A stretch of 64,000 nucleotides of DNA, taken from contig JAJQBX010000027.1 of NCBI GenBank assembly GCA_021203065.1, positions 1-64,000 of the forward strand, read 5' to 3'. This DNA is from Oscillospiraceae bacterium (lineage in GTDB: Bacteria > Bacillota > Clostridia > Oscillospirales > Ruminococcaceae). The position numbers and the translations under genes were made by a program. Below the pieces are notes generated by a model. That model was not told where the DNA came from, searched no databases, and worked only from the letters and a program-made list of their open reading frames with translations. Positions 33,427 to 40,523 of the stretch are shown one piece after another; position 1 is the first letter of the stretch, and the number at the start of each line of letters is the position of its first letter.

Positions 33427-34834
33427 CGCTTTGTTCCTCCTTTAAAATTTTTGATAGTTTATGTGAGACCTTGTAGATGTCTCCACAGCCCATAGTAATT
33501 ACGAGGTCGCCCTCTCTTATCTCCGACCTCAGAAACTCCAAGCATTCCTCGAATGTCGGAGTCAGAACGCACCCGTCAATCTTCGCCGCTAAATCGGCGG
33601 CTTTGACGCCATAGGTGTTCTTCTCACGGGAGCCCATAATCTCGGTGAGAACCACCAAGTCGGCAAGCTTCAGCACCCTTGCAAAGTCGTCCATAAGCGT
33701 ATATGTTCTCGAATAGGTGAACGGCTGGTGCACGGCGATGATTCGCTTGAATCCAAGCCCCTTTGCCGCCTGCAGTGTGACCTCTATTTCACGTGGATGG
33801 TGCGCATAGTCGTCGGCAATTGTGATGCCGCCTGCTTCCGCAAGCTTCTCAAACCGCCTCTCTGCGCCCTTGAATTCTCTGAGACCGGCAATAATCGCCT
33901 CATCGGAAATCTTAAGATACCTGCACGCAGCAATCGCCGCAGTGGCGTTCAAGACGTTATGCTTACCGGGAACATGAATCTCTGCGTCGAAGAGCTTCTC
34001 GTGCTTATAATAGACGGTGAACGTCGTCAGAAGCCCCTTTATCTCGTTTATGACCGGGTAATAGTCGTTATGCTCATCCCAGCCAAAGGTGATCAGGTCT
34101 TTGCCGGTGACGCCCGAAACGGCTTCGAGAGTGTTGGCGTCGTCGCCGTTATAGATGAGGCACTTTGAGGCGTTTTCTGCGAATTTATGGAACGAGGCTT
34201 TCAGGTTATCCATCGTCTTGAAGTAGTCGAGATGGTCGGCGTCGATGTTCAGGATAATCGCAATATCGGGATAGAGCTTTAAGAAAGTGTCTACAAACTC
34301 GCAGGACTCGCAGACCATCTTGTCGCCGTTTCCGGTACGCCCAGAGCCGCCTATCGAGCGGAGCTTTCCGCCGATGACACAGCCGAAGTCCTCGCCCGCT
34401 TCTCTCATAATCTCTGCGAGCATCGATGAGGTGGTGGTCTTGCCGTGAGTTCCCGAGACGCAGACGGCATTAGTGTAGCTCTTCGTGACGAGCCCCAAAA
34501 GCTCCGAACGCTCCAAGACCGGAACGCCGCTCTCTTTTGCCGCAATCAGCTCCGGGTTGTCGCTCATAATAGCGGCAGTGTGGACAATGAGGTCGGCTCC
34601 CTCAATGTTCTCAGCCCGTTGCCCCATGAATACGGGAATTCCCATAGCCCTGACCTCAGCCAAGGTCTCAGTCTCATTATTATCCGACCCGGTGAGATAA
34701 AAGCCCATCCCATGCAGAATCTGAGCCAACGGAAACATCCCGCTCCCGCCGATGCCGATAAAGTGTATGTGCTTCCTTCCCGCAAGGATTGAGTTGCGGG
34801 TGAGGGAAAAGTTGTCGTTCACTGAAGCTTTCAC
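33407..34834 (-). CDS. murC: UDP-N-acetylmuramate--L-alanine ligase
   Basis: Protein of 475 residues. N-terminal UDP-binding HFIGIGGSGMFPLAQIL, ATP loop VSGTHGKTTTSSM, NIDADHLDYF, PGKHNVLNATAAIAA and DDYAHHPREIEVTL are all hallmarks of MurC. It adds L-alanine to UDP-MurNAc in peptidoglycan synthesis. The start is uncertain: GTG at 34834 directly abuts AGGAG, while an in-frame GTG at 34822 is 14 nt away. The neighbour lexA overlaps its end. Confidence 0.95.
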   Translation of the reverse strand: MKASVNDNFSLTRNSILAGRKHIHFIGIGGSGMFPLAQILHGMGFYLTGSDNNETETLAEVRAMGIPVFMGQRAENIEGADLIVHTAAIMSDNPELIAAKESGVPVLERSELLGLVTKSYTNAVCVSGTHGKTTTSSMLAEIMREAGEDFGCVIGGKLRSIGGSGRTGNGDKMVCESCEFVDTFLKLYPDIAIILNIDADHLDYFKTMDNLKASFHKFAENASKCLIYNGDDANTLEAVSGVTGKDLITFGWDEHNDYYPVINEIKGLLTTFTVYYKHEKLFDAEIHVPGKHNVLNATAAIAACRYLKISDEAIIAGLREFKGAERRFEKLAEAGGITIADDYAHHPREIEVTLQAAKGLGFKRIIAVHQPFTYSRTYTLMDDFARVLKLADLVVLTEIMGSREKNTYGVKAADLAAKIDGCVLTPTFEECLEFLRSEIREGDLVITMGCGDIYKVSHKLSKILKEEQSDGTGQT

Positions 34835-34851
34835 TCCTATCTCTTGCGAAA

Positions 34852-35856
34852 TTATGTTTCGCTGATTGCTTTTTCCGCTTCCAAAATTGTATCTAAGTAC
34901 GCTTCTTCTACCGGTGAAAGTGTCTTCTGCTGGTACTTTTTATATTCCGACTCAGCTTTTTGCATTGCTTCGGTGTGAGAAATTTTGCCGTTATCCGAAA
35001 GCAGAGGTCTCGAGCCAGAGGTAAGAATCATGTCGAGCTGATTAATGTAATCACTCATATACATCGGTCTGTGCTCAATTGCATTGATTTCTGCAAAGTC
35101 GAAATATCCAGAAACGAGGTTATTAAGGATCTTCAGCTCATCTTCATCAAGGTAATTTTTTGCAACAGAAATATCTTTTTTAAGGGGAAATCTTCCCGAA
35201 AAGCTTCGTAGACCCATAAAAGGCTGTCCTGCATCGGCTCTTTCATATATAACTTCCGCAGCGGTGTGACCATGAGCGGCATAATGAAGCTTGTTCTGAA
35301 CTATCTTGAAAAAGTGAATTGATTCCTCACTTTTAGGGTCATAATCGACAGCAGTTGCATACAAATCAAGAACCTGTCGATAAAGAACCTTTTCAGAGGA
35401 ACGAATATCCCTTATGCGTTCCAGAAGCTCTTTCCAGTAAGCTCCTCCGCCATTGCCCTTGAGCCTTTCATCGTCCATTGTGAAGCCCTTGAGCATATAT
35501 TCTTTCAACCGTTCGGTAGCCCACTTGCGGAAGTGCGTGCCGACAATCGATTTTACACGATAACCTACGGAGATAATAACATCGAGATTATAATAATTAA
35601 TCCGGTACTTTTTGCCATCAGAAGCAGTTGTCAAGAATTCCTTGACAACTGAATCCGGAGAAAGCTCTCCATCTCTGAAACAATTATTGATATGCAGACT
35701 TATATTCTGCTTGGATGTATTAAAGAGTTCCGCCATTTGCGCCTGAGACAGCCAAACCGTATCTCCATCAAGCTTGACATCCAGATGAGTTAACCCGTCT
35801 TCTGTCTGGTATACTATTATCTCTCCGTAATCTCCGGTATTTCGATTCTCTGACAC
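34852..35856 (-). CDS. RhuM family protein
   Basis: Protein of 334 residues with the RhuM features GDTVWLSQAQMAELFNTSKQ, KYRINYYNLDVIISVGYRV, FRKWATERLKEYMLKGFTMD and a C-terminal Fic-like or DUF4172-like region. RhuM genes occur on pathogenicity islands and in defence or toxin-related accessory regions; the activity is not known. GTG start with SD AGGGG. It lies 17 bp upstream of murC, an unusual accessory gene at the head of a murC-lexA transcription unit. Confidence 0.88.
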   Translation of the reverse strand: MSENRNTGDYGEIIVYQTEDGLTHLDVKLDGDTVWLSQAQMAELFNTSKQNISLHINNCFRDGELSPDSVVKEFLTTASDGKKYRINYYNLDVIISVGYRVKSIVGTHFRKWATERLKEYMLKGFTMDDERLKGNGGGAYWKELLERIRDIRSSEKVLYRQVLDLYATAVDYDPKSEESIHFFKIVQNKLHYAAHGHTAAEVIYERADAGQPFMGLRSFSGRFPLKKDISVAKNYLDEDELKILNNLVSGYFDFAEINAIEHRPMYMSDYINQLDMILTSGSRPLLSDNGKISHTEAMQKAESEYKKYQQKTLSPVEEAYLDTILEAEKAISET

Positions 35857-35870
35857 GTCTTATCCCCTTC

Positions 35871-35882
35871 CAACAAAAGTTC
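35871..35882 (-). promoter_or_regulatory. Near-consensus LexA site upstream of rhuM
   Basis: Minus strand GAAC-TTTT-GTTG; the Firmicutes LexA core is GAAC-N4-GTTC, so one base differs. It is 14 bp upstream of the rhuM start and just downstream of a TATACT-like -10, and could mediate SOS control of rhuM-murC-lexA. Confidence 0.35.
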
Positions 35883-36041
35883 ACCTTAAGTATATTACAT
35901 TTCGCCGGAAAAATAAACACCTTTTCGGGATTTTTCTCAAAAAAATTTCTTTCAGGGGCTGATTCTGGCTTTTCTTTGGTATAAAATCCCGGATTTACGG
36001 CAAGAATATGGGTAGTTTAAATTTTGAAAGGACAATTTGCC

Positions 36042-36308
36042 ATGACAATTACGGGTATCAAGGTTCGTAAGCTCATCCCTGAGGGGAAGCTCAAGGGAAT
36101 TGTGAGCGTCACATTCGACAATTCATTCGCCGTCCACGACATCAAGGTCATCGAGGGCGACAACCGCCTCTTCGTCGCCATGCCATCACGCCGTGACGAC
36201 TCCGGCACTTTCCGGGACATCGTCCACCCGATTTCAGCCGAAGCCAGAAATCAGATGGAAAGTGAGATTCTTGACGCATATTATGCATCGGTGCACGGGC
36301 AACTGTAG
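36042..36308 (+). CDS. spoVG: Septation/RNA-binding regulator SpoVG
   Basis: Protein of 88 residues: ITGIKVRKLIPEGKLKGIVSV, FAVHDIKVIEGDNRLFVAMPSR, HPISAEARNQMESEIL are the conserved blocks of SpoVG, a small nucleic-acid binding protein that influences septation and sporulation or virulence genes in Firmicutes. ATG at 36042 has AAAGGA 9 nt upstream; a TTG at 36024 in frame is unlikely. The stop codon TAG belongs to a TAGGGGCG repeat. Confidence 0.94.
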   Translation: MTITGIKVRKLIPEGKLKGIVSVTFDNSFAVHDIKVIEGDNRLFVAMPSRRDDSGTFRDIVHPISAEARNQMESEILDAYYASVHGQL

Positions 36309-36355
36309 GGGCGCACTTAGTGCGCAAAAAGCCGGCTGATTATGCCGGCTTTTCT
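36304..36355. terminator. TAGGGGCGC repeat and bidirectional terminator between spoVG and nudix 2
   Basis: TGTAGGGGCGCACTTAGTGCGC (36304-36325, short element with GCGCAC/GTGCGC arms) is followed by AAAAA-GCCGGC-TGATTAT-GCCGGC-TTTT (36326-36353). Confidence 0.8.
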
Positions 36356-36759
36356 CAGACGATGTGTCCACGTGCCTTTTGGGCGACACTTTTGTCGTTA
36401 TCATAGGACAACACGGCATCCGCTCGGTCTATCTCCACCCACTTGATGTCGGCAATTTCGTCCTCTTGGGGGACAAAGTCGGTGTTCTTTGCCTTGGCGA
36501 GGTAGTAGACAACCGTTTTGTGAGTCCCCTTTTTCGGGGAGTAGGACACCGTTTCCCGGAAGGTCTGGTCTATGATGACCTCGATTCCGGTCTCCTCCAA
36601 TATCTCACGCATGGCTGTTTCAATCTCCGTCTCGCCGTCCTCAACATGACCCTTCGGGAACGACCAATGCCCGCTGTTTATGTGCTTTACAAGCAGTATT
36701 TCCGTGTTTCCATGAAACTTGCGCCAGACAATCCCGCCGCACGATTTTTCATGAAGCAT
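36355..36759 (-). CDS. NUDIX hydrolase (MutT/diadenosine-polyphosphate-type)
   Basis: Protein of 134 residues. Nudix box GHVEDGETEIETAMREILEE-TG follows SGHWSFPKGHVE. Short MutT-like Nudix proteins with WSFPKGH include Ap4A hydrolases and RNA-decapping RppH relatives; the substrate is not decided. ATG at 36759 has SD AAGGGA; an upstream extension of the frame is not supported by an SD. A promoter lies 50-78 bp upstream. Confidence 0.88.
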   Translation of the reverse strand: MLHEKSCGGIVWRKFHGNTEILLVKHINSGHWSFPKGHVEDGETEIETAMREILEETGIEVIIDQTFRETVSYSPKKGTHKTVVYYLAKAKNTDFVPQEDEIADIKWVEIDRADAVLSYDNDKSVAQKARGHIV

Positions 36760-36808
36760 ACTGGTCCCTTCTGCACGCCAAAGCGTGCGTAATTTCTGTG
36801 TTAAGACT

Positions 36809-36837
36809 ATTGTACCACAAAACAACCGGATTTGCAA
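36809..36837 (-). promoter_or_regulatory. Promoter of nudix 2
   Basis: Minus strand TTGCAA (36832-36837), 17-bp spacer, TACAAT (36809-36814). Confidence 0.6.
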
Positions 36838-36844
36838 CGGGGAT

Positions 36845-36887
36845 TTAATAAAAACAGGAGGACGAACTCTGAAAGTTCATCCTCCAT
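36845..36887 (-). terminator. Terminator of acpP
   Basis: Stem GGAGGA-C-GAACT / AAGTTC-A-TCCTCC (36859-36887), followed on the minus strand by TGTTTTTATT. Confidence 0.75.
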
Positions 36888-36945
36888 GGGTGTGCTTTTT
36901 CAACGTTTCCTGTTATACTGAATATCAAGTGTTGTCGGACAAGAC

Positions 36946-37170
36946 TCAAGTGTTGTCCTCGATGTACTTGACGAGCTCGCCGACGGTCTTCATTCCCTCG
37001 ATAGCTTCGTCGGGAATTTCCATATCGAACTCATCCTCAAGTGTCATTATAACGTCGACAACATCGAGTGAATCTGCGCCGAGGTCCTCGAAAGTGGAGT
37101 CGGAAGTTACATCCTCAACATCCATATCAAGCTGGTCGGCAATTATTCCTGCGATTTTATCAAATACCAT
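36946..37170 (-). CDS. acpP: Acyl carrier protein
   Basis: Protein of 74 residues with the phosphopantetheine attachment motif GADSLDVVDVIM (Ser in D-S-L) and the acidic helix 2 typical of AcpP. It carries growing acyl chains in fatty acid synthesis. SD GGAGG 7 nt before the ATG. It has its own promoter and terminator, so it is monocistronic, not in a fab operon as in many Firmicutes. Confidence 0.95.
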   Translation of the reverse strand: MVFDKIAGIIADQLDMDVEDVTSDSTFEDLGADSLDVVDVIMTLEDEFDMEIPDEAIEGMKTVGELVKYIEDNT

Positions 37171-37219
37171 AAAAGTACCTCCTCAAAATAGATAAGCCTT
37201 TATAAATAAGCCTACGATT

Positions 37220-37248
37220 AGTTTAGCGTGTATGAGCCTGTTTGTCAA
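37220..37248 (-). promoter_or_regulatory. Promoter of acpP
   Basis: Minus strand TTGACA (37243-37248), 17-bp spacer, TAAACT (37220-37225), about 50 nt upstream of the start. Confidence 0.65.
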
Positions 37249-37273
37249 TAGGTTTTTCAGAATTTTTGCGGGA

Positions 37274-37380
37274 AACCCCTCAGTCAGCCACTTCGTGGCT
37301 GCCAGCTCCCCTTTCAGGGGAGCCTATAACTGCCTCCCCTGAAAGGAGAGGGGAACCGTGCGAAGCACGGTGGAGGGGTC
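37274..37380 (+). repeat. Palindromic repeat (short-centre copy, 107 bp)
   Basis: Bounded by AACCCCTC (37274-37281) and GAGGGGTC (37373-37380), with CAGCCACTTCGTGGCTG and CTCCCCTTTCAGGGGAG stems. The unique centre is nearly absent. The right end overlaps the stop codon of typA by two bases. Confidence 0.85.
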
Positions 37381-39196
37381 ACATCTTCGCTCTGTCCTTT
37401 GCCCTCTGAATATTCGAAAGTGTCTTCTTGCGGAGTCTTATATTCTTCGGTGTGACCTCGACCAGTTCGTCATCTGCGATGAACTCAAGGCTGTCCTCAA
37501 GGCTCAGAACCCTTGGCGGGATGAGACGGAGTGCATCATCGCTACCAGAAGCACGGGTGTTGGTGAGGTGCTTTTTCTTGCAGACGTTTACGACTAAGTC
37601 GCCCGGCTTCGGGGAGACGCCAACAATCATTCCCTCATAGACGGGTGTTCCCGCTCCGATAAACAAAGCTCCTCTTTCCTGTGCATTATAAAGACCATAG
37701 GTGACCGCTTCGCCGGTTTCGAATGCGACGAGTGAGCCGTTAGAACGCCTCGGGATGTCGCCCTTATACTGCTCGTAGCCGTAGAAGACGGAATTCATGA
37801 TTCCCTCACCCTTGGTGTCGGTTAAAAATTCGTTACGGTAGCCGAAGAGCCCTCTTGCAGGGACGTGGAAAACAACCCTCATCCGTGAGCCCATAGGCGT
37901 CATCGAGACCATTTCGGCTTTGCGTGTGCCCATCTTCTCCATTACTGCGCCAACCGACGTCTCGGGGACGTCGACAACGAGCTCCTCGATAGGCTCGCAG
38001 AGCTTGCCGTCAATCTCCTTATAGAGGACTCTCGGCGTCGAAACGCCCATCTCATAGCCCTCACGGCGCATGTTCTCGATGAGAATCGAAAGGTGCATCT
38101 CGCCACGACCAGCGACCTTGAATGAGTCGGTGGAGTCGGTCTCCGATACTCTCAGGGAAACGTCCTTGAGAAGCTCCCTGAAGAGCCTGTCTCTTAGGTG
38201 GCGGGAGGTTACAAACTTGCCCTCACGTCCTGCAAAAGGCGAATCGTTGACGGAAAATGTCATCTCAACTGTCGGTTCGCTTATCTTGACAAAGGGAAGT
38301 GGCTCGAAGGTGGCTGTATCGCAGATGGTGTCGCCGATGGTGATATTCTCAATTCCGCTTATGCAGACGATGTCGCCGACGGTCGCTTTCTCGGCAGGAA
38401 CTCTTTCAAGACCTGCTATCTGATAGAGCGTCACAATCTTTCCACGATAGGGCTTCTTCGTTCCGTGGTAGTCGCCGATGGTGACCTCCTGATTTACTTT
38501 TATACTTCCCCGCTCAATCTTTCCAATTGCGATTCTTCCGACATAGTCGTTATAGTCGATGGAGGAGACCAGCAACTGCAGCGGCTCTTCCGGCTCGCCC
38601 TCGGGAGCTGGGATGTACTCGAGTATTTTGTCAAAGAGCGGCGTCAGGTCAGTTCCGGGAACGTTCTCGTCCGCAGAAGCAGTGCCGTCTCTTCCCGAAC
38701 AGAAGAGAATCGGGGAGTCGAGCTGCTCGTCGGAGGCGTTTAAGTCCATAAGTAGCTCATAGCACTCGTCGATTACCTCGTCGATTCTTGCATCCGGACG
38801 GTCGATCTTGTTGATGACTATGATGACCCTGTGTCCAAGCTCCAAGGCATGCTGCAAAACGAACCTCGTCTGCGGCATCGGACCCTCTGCGGCGTCGACA
38901 AGAAGTATTACTCCGTCAACCATCTTGAGGATTCTTTCAACCTCACCGCCGAAGTCGGCATGACCGGGGGTGTCGACGATGTTGATCTTCACGTCCTTAT
39001 AGACAACCGAGGTGTTCTTTGCCAAGATGGTTATTCCCCTCTCACGCTCGATGTCGTTAGAGTCCATAACCCTCTCGTTCACGACCTGATTTTCTCTGAA
39101 TGTACCGCTCTGCTTGAGCATCCCGTCGACCAAGGTAGTCTTTCCGTGGTCAACGTGAGCGATTATAGCGATGTTTCTCAAATCATTTCTAATCAA
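37379..39196 (-). CDS. typA: Translational GTPase TypA/BipA
   Basis: Protein of 605 residues. G1 [16 protein letters not shown]3 [16 protein letters not shown]4 [10 protein letters not shown], then the EF-G-like domains and the TypA-specific C-terminus ([27 protein letters not shown]). It is a ribosome-associated GTPase involved in 50S assembly and stress or cold adaptation. The start codon is TTG at 39196, with GAGGAAG 7 nt upstream; the nearby ATG is out of frame. Confidence 0.96.
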   Translation of the reverse strand: MIRNDLRNIAIIAHVDHGKTTLVDGMLKQSGTFRENQVVNERVMDSNDIERERGITILAKNTSVVYKDVKINIVDTPGHADFGGEVERILKMVDGVILLVDAAEGPMPQTRFVLQHALELGHRVIIVINKIDRPDARIDEVIDECYELLMDLNASDEQLDSPILFCSGRDGTASADENVPGTDLTPLFDKILEYIPAPEGEPEEPLQLLVSSIDYNDYVGRIAIGKIERGSIKVNQEVTIGDYHGTKKPYRGKIVTLYQIAGLERVPAEKATVGDIVCISGIENITIGDTICDTATFEPLPFVKISEPTVEMTFSVNDSPFAGREGKFVTSRHLRDRLFRELLKDVSLRVSETDSTDSFKVAGRGEMHLSILIENMRREGYEMGVSTPRVLYKEIDGKLCEPIEELVVDVPETSVGAVMEKMGTRKAEMVSMTPMGSRMRVVFHVPARGLFGYRNEFLTDTKGEGIMNSVFYGYEQYKGDIPRRSNGSLVAFETGEAVTYGLYNAQERGALFIGAGTPVYEGMIVGVSPKPGDLVVNVCKKKHLTNTRASGSDDALRLIPPRVLSLEDSLEFIADDELVEVTPKNIRLRKKTLSNIQRAKDRAKM

Positions 39197-39238
39197 TTTA
39201 CTTCCTCTTTCCGATAAAGTGTTTTCTTGACCAATGAT

Positions 39239-39267
39239 ATTATATACTGTTTGTCGGGGAAAATCAA
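39239..39267 (-). promoter_or_regulatory. Promoter of typA
   Basis: Minus strand TTGATT (39262-39267), 17-bp spacer, TATAAT (39239-39244), about 42 nt upstream of the start. Confidence 0.65.
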
Positions 39268-39280
39268 GAGGCAGATTGCT

Positions 39281-39315
39281 TAATTCGGAATTCGGAATTA
39301 TGAATTCGGAATTTT
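39281..39315 (+). repeat. Heptamer tandem array (GAATTCG variant)
   Basis: TAATTCG, GAATTCG, GAATTAT, GAATTCG, GAATTTT: five 7-bp units, a variant of the TAATGCG arrays, lying just before the first type I locus. Confidence 0.8.
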
Positions 39316-39335
39316 GTGAAAATAAAAAATGGCTG

Positions 39336-39364
39336 TTGACAAAGCAGCCGGGATGGATTATAAT
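39336..39364 (+). promoter_or_regulatory. Antisense RNA promoter, type I locus 1
   Basis: TTGACA (39336-39341), 17-bp spacer, TATAAT (39359-39364). Its spacer shares CAGCCGGG with the equivalent promoter of locus 2. Confidence 0.85.
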
Positions 39365-39370
39365 ATAGAT

Positions 39371-39480
39371 AGTGAGAGGGTTGCCTGAAGTACGAATTCA
39401 GGCAACGGTTACCTTTCCCATAATTCACAGAACTATGTTCCAAGTAGCCGCGCTGAAGACTCAGGCGCGGTTATTTCTTA
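39371..39480 (+). ncRNA. Predicted antisense antitoxin RNA, type I locus 1
   Basis: RNA of about 110 nt from the consensus promoter upstream. Stem 1 is GTTGCCTGAA / TTCAGGCAAC (39380-39406). Stem 2, CCGCG-CTGA-AGAC-TCAG-G-CGCGG (39448-39470), followed by TTATTTCTTA, is the predicted terminator. The U-rich end is the complement of the toxin's last two Lys codons and stop. It would pair with the toxin mRNA 3' region. Confidence 0.72.
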
Positions 39481-39560
39481 CGGCTTTCGCCAAGGTCAAT
39501 ACCTAACTTGATGGCAGTTAAAACGAGAAGTAATAACTGAATGGATTGTGCAATGTCCAT
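39471..39560 (-). CDS. Small hydrophobic peptide, predicted type I toxin (locus 1)
   Basis: Peptide of 29 residues, MDIAQ..., with a hydrophobic core (IQLLLLVLTAIKLGI) and C-terminal GESRKK; the shape of TxpA/Fst/holin-like membrane toxins. SD GGGAGGTGA (39568-39576) is strong. It is partly held by a TCCCT-GCGA-AGGGA hairpin and by GAGG-TGAAT-CCTC next to the ATG, as expected for a translationally restrained toxin. An antisense RNA is predicted on the other strand. No sequence family is claimed; the assignment is from architecture and from similarity to two more loci in this window. Confidence 0.72.
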   Translation of the reverse strand: MDIAQSIQLLLLVLTAIKLGIDLGESRKK

Positions 39561-39612
39561 CGAGGATTCACCTCCCTTCGCAGGGAAAGAGTAACCTCCT
39601 CTCACCACGGTT

Positions 39613-39642
39613 ATTATACCATACGTTCTCCACACTTGTCAA
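39613..39642 (-). promoter_or_regulatory. Toxin promoter, type I locus 1
   Basis: Minus strand TTGACA (39637-39642), 18-bp spacer, TATAAT (39613-39618); the leader begins GTGGTGAGAGGAGGTTAC. Confidence 0.8.
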
Positions 39643-39659
39643 CAAAATAATCCAAAAAT

Positions 39660-39800
39660 ATATAAAAGTCCCTCATATCTGAGCCTGATGTGGGGGACTT
39701 CTTTTGAAAACATGCTAAGTGCGATTCCTTTCGGAAAGAAGCTCTTATACCTATAATACAAATCGGGGAGCTGTTTTATTGCACCCCGATTGCATTTTTC
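39660..39800. terminator. Structured gap after queT: bidirectional terminator and a second hairpin
   Basis: AAGTCCC (39666-39672) / GGGACTT (39694-39700) with U-rich ends on both strands would end the queT mRNA. Further right, AATCGGGG (39761-39768) / CCCCGATT (39784-39791) followed by GCATTTTTC looks like a plus-strand terminator, although no plus-strand gene is seen before it. The gap 39643-39847 holds no ORF. Confidence 0.6.
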
Positions 39801-39847
39801 TGAAAAAATTTTTTGCCCTTACGGGTTCACTCCGCAGGTCCGACCGG

Positions 39848-40327
39848 TTACTCTGTCAGAAGCTTCATGAACTTCTGGTTCTTCTCGAGTATCTTGAAGA
39901 GAACTACCCCCAAGATGCATACGCAGACGAATTCGCCGGCGGCTACTTCGATGGCGGAGAGCCAAAACGGCAGTCCTGAGAACCAGTAGAGCTCCAACCC
40001 TACAATTATGCCGTTGAAGATGACCGGGAAGATGGAGGCAACATAGATGTTAGGGCTATGAATCATGCAGATTACAGCCAAAACTGTCGCCGCCGTTCCG
40101 AAGACCATATCGACAAGCCCCACGGTGCTGAAAATATTTGCAATCAGACAACCTAAGGTAAGCGATATGCCATAGTCCTTTCGGTAGAAGCAGAGTAGCA
40201 TCAATGCCTCGGCAATCCGAAACTGGATGTTGCCATACGACAAAGAGCTCAATGCCACAGTAAGTGCGACATAGATAGCCGCCACTACCGCTAATTTCAC
40301 AAGTCGGGAAACGGATAAGTTTTTCAT
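39848..40327 (-). CDS. queT: QueT family queuosine-precursor transporter
   Basis: Protein of 159 residues with about five to six transmembrane helices. QueT/DUF988 motifs: AAIYVALTVALSSLSYGNIQ, FRIAEALMLLCFYRKDYG, GLVDMVFGTAATVLAV, and NGIIVGLELYW. It acts as the substrate-binding S-component of an ECF transporter for a queuosine precursor. The candidate preQ1 aptamer in its leader supports this. ATG at 40327 has AAGGAG 9 nt upstream; the TTG at 40333 is too close to it. Confidence 0.9.
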   Translation of the reverse strand: MKNLSVSRLVKLAVVAAIYVALTVALSSLSYGNIQFRIAEALMLLCFYRKDYGISLTLGCLIANIFSTVGLVDMVFGTAATVLAVICMIHSPNIYVASIFPVIFNGIIVGLELYWFSGLPFWLSAIEVAAGEFVCVCILGVVLFKILEKNQKFMKLLTE

Positions 40328-40336
40328 TTTCAATTA

Positions 40337-40378
40337 CTCCTTGTTTTTTATCCGGGTGGTTTTCAAGGTGACACCCGT
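40337..40378 (-). promoter_or_regulatory. Candidate preQ1-I riboswitch upstream of queT
   Basis: On the mRNA, ACGGGTG pairs with CACCCGG around a loop containing TCACC and GAAAA, followed at once by ATAAAAAACAAGGAG. A short stem, C/U-rich loop and an A-rich tail ending in the SD is the preQ1-I layout; the ATAAAAAAC tail is its most conserved part. Ligand binding would fold the tail into the loop and hide AAGGAG. The QueT neighbour strengthens the call. Confidence 0.62.
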
Positions 40379-40431
40379 ATTAAATTTTTTGCCGCAAAAA
40401 GTCCACTTGCAAGGCTTTTCACAGCCTGACT

Positions 40432-40498
40432 ATTATAGCCGATAATCCGCCGGTTGTCAAGTCTCTTTCTTGACAATATTACGCCGGCATGCTACAAT
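40432..40498. promoter_or_regulatory. Divergent promoters of queT and the GH5-like lipoprotein
   Basis: Minus: TTGACA (40455-40460), 17 bp, TATAAT (40432-40437). Plus: TTGACA (40470-40475), 17 bp, TACAAT (40493-40498). The two -35 boxes form an inverted repeat, TTGTCAAG-N7-CTTGACAA (40454-40476). Confidence 0.8.
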
Positions 40499-40523
40499 AT
40501 TAGCATGAATGGAGGTAGAATTC

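Noticed and set aside
34852-35856. RhuM as evidence for a pathogenicity island or prophage
   Set aside because: No integrase, phage or secretion genes are nearby; neighbours murC and lexA are core genes.
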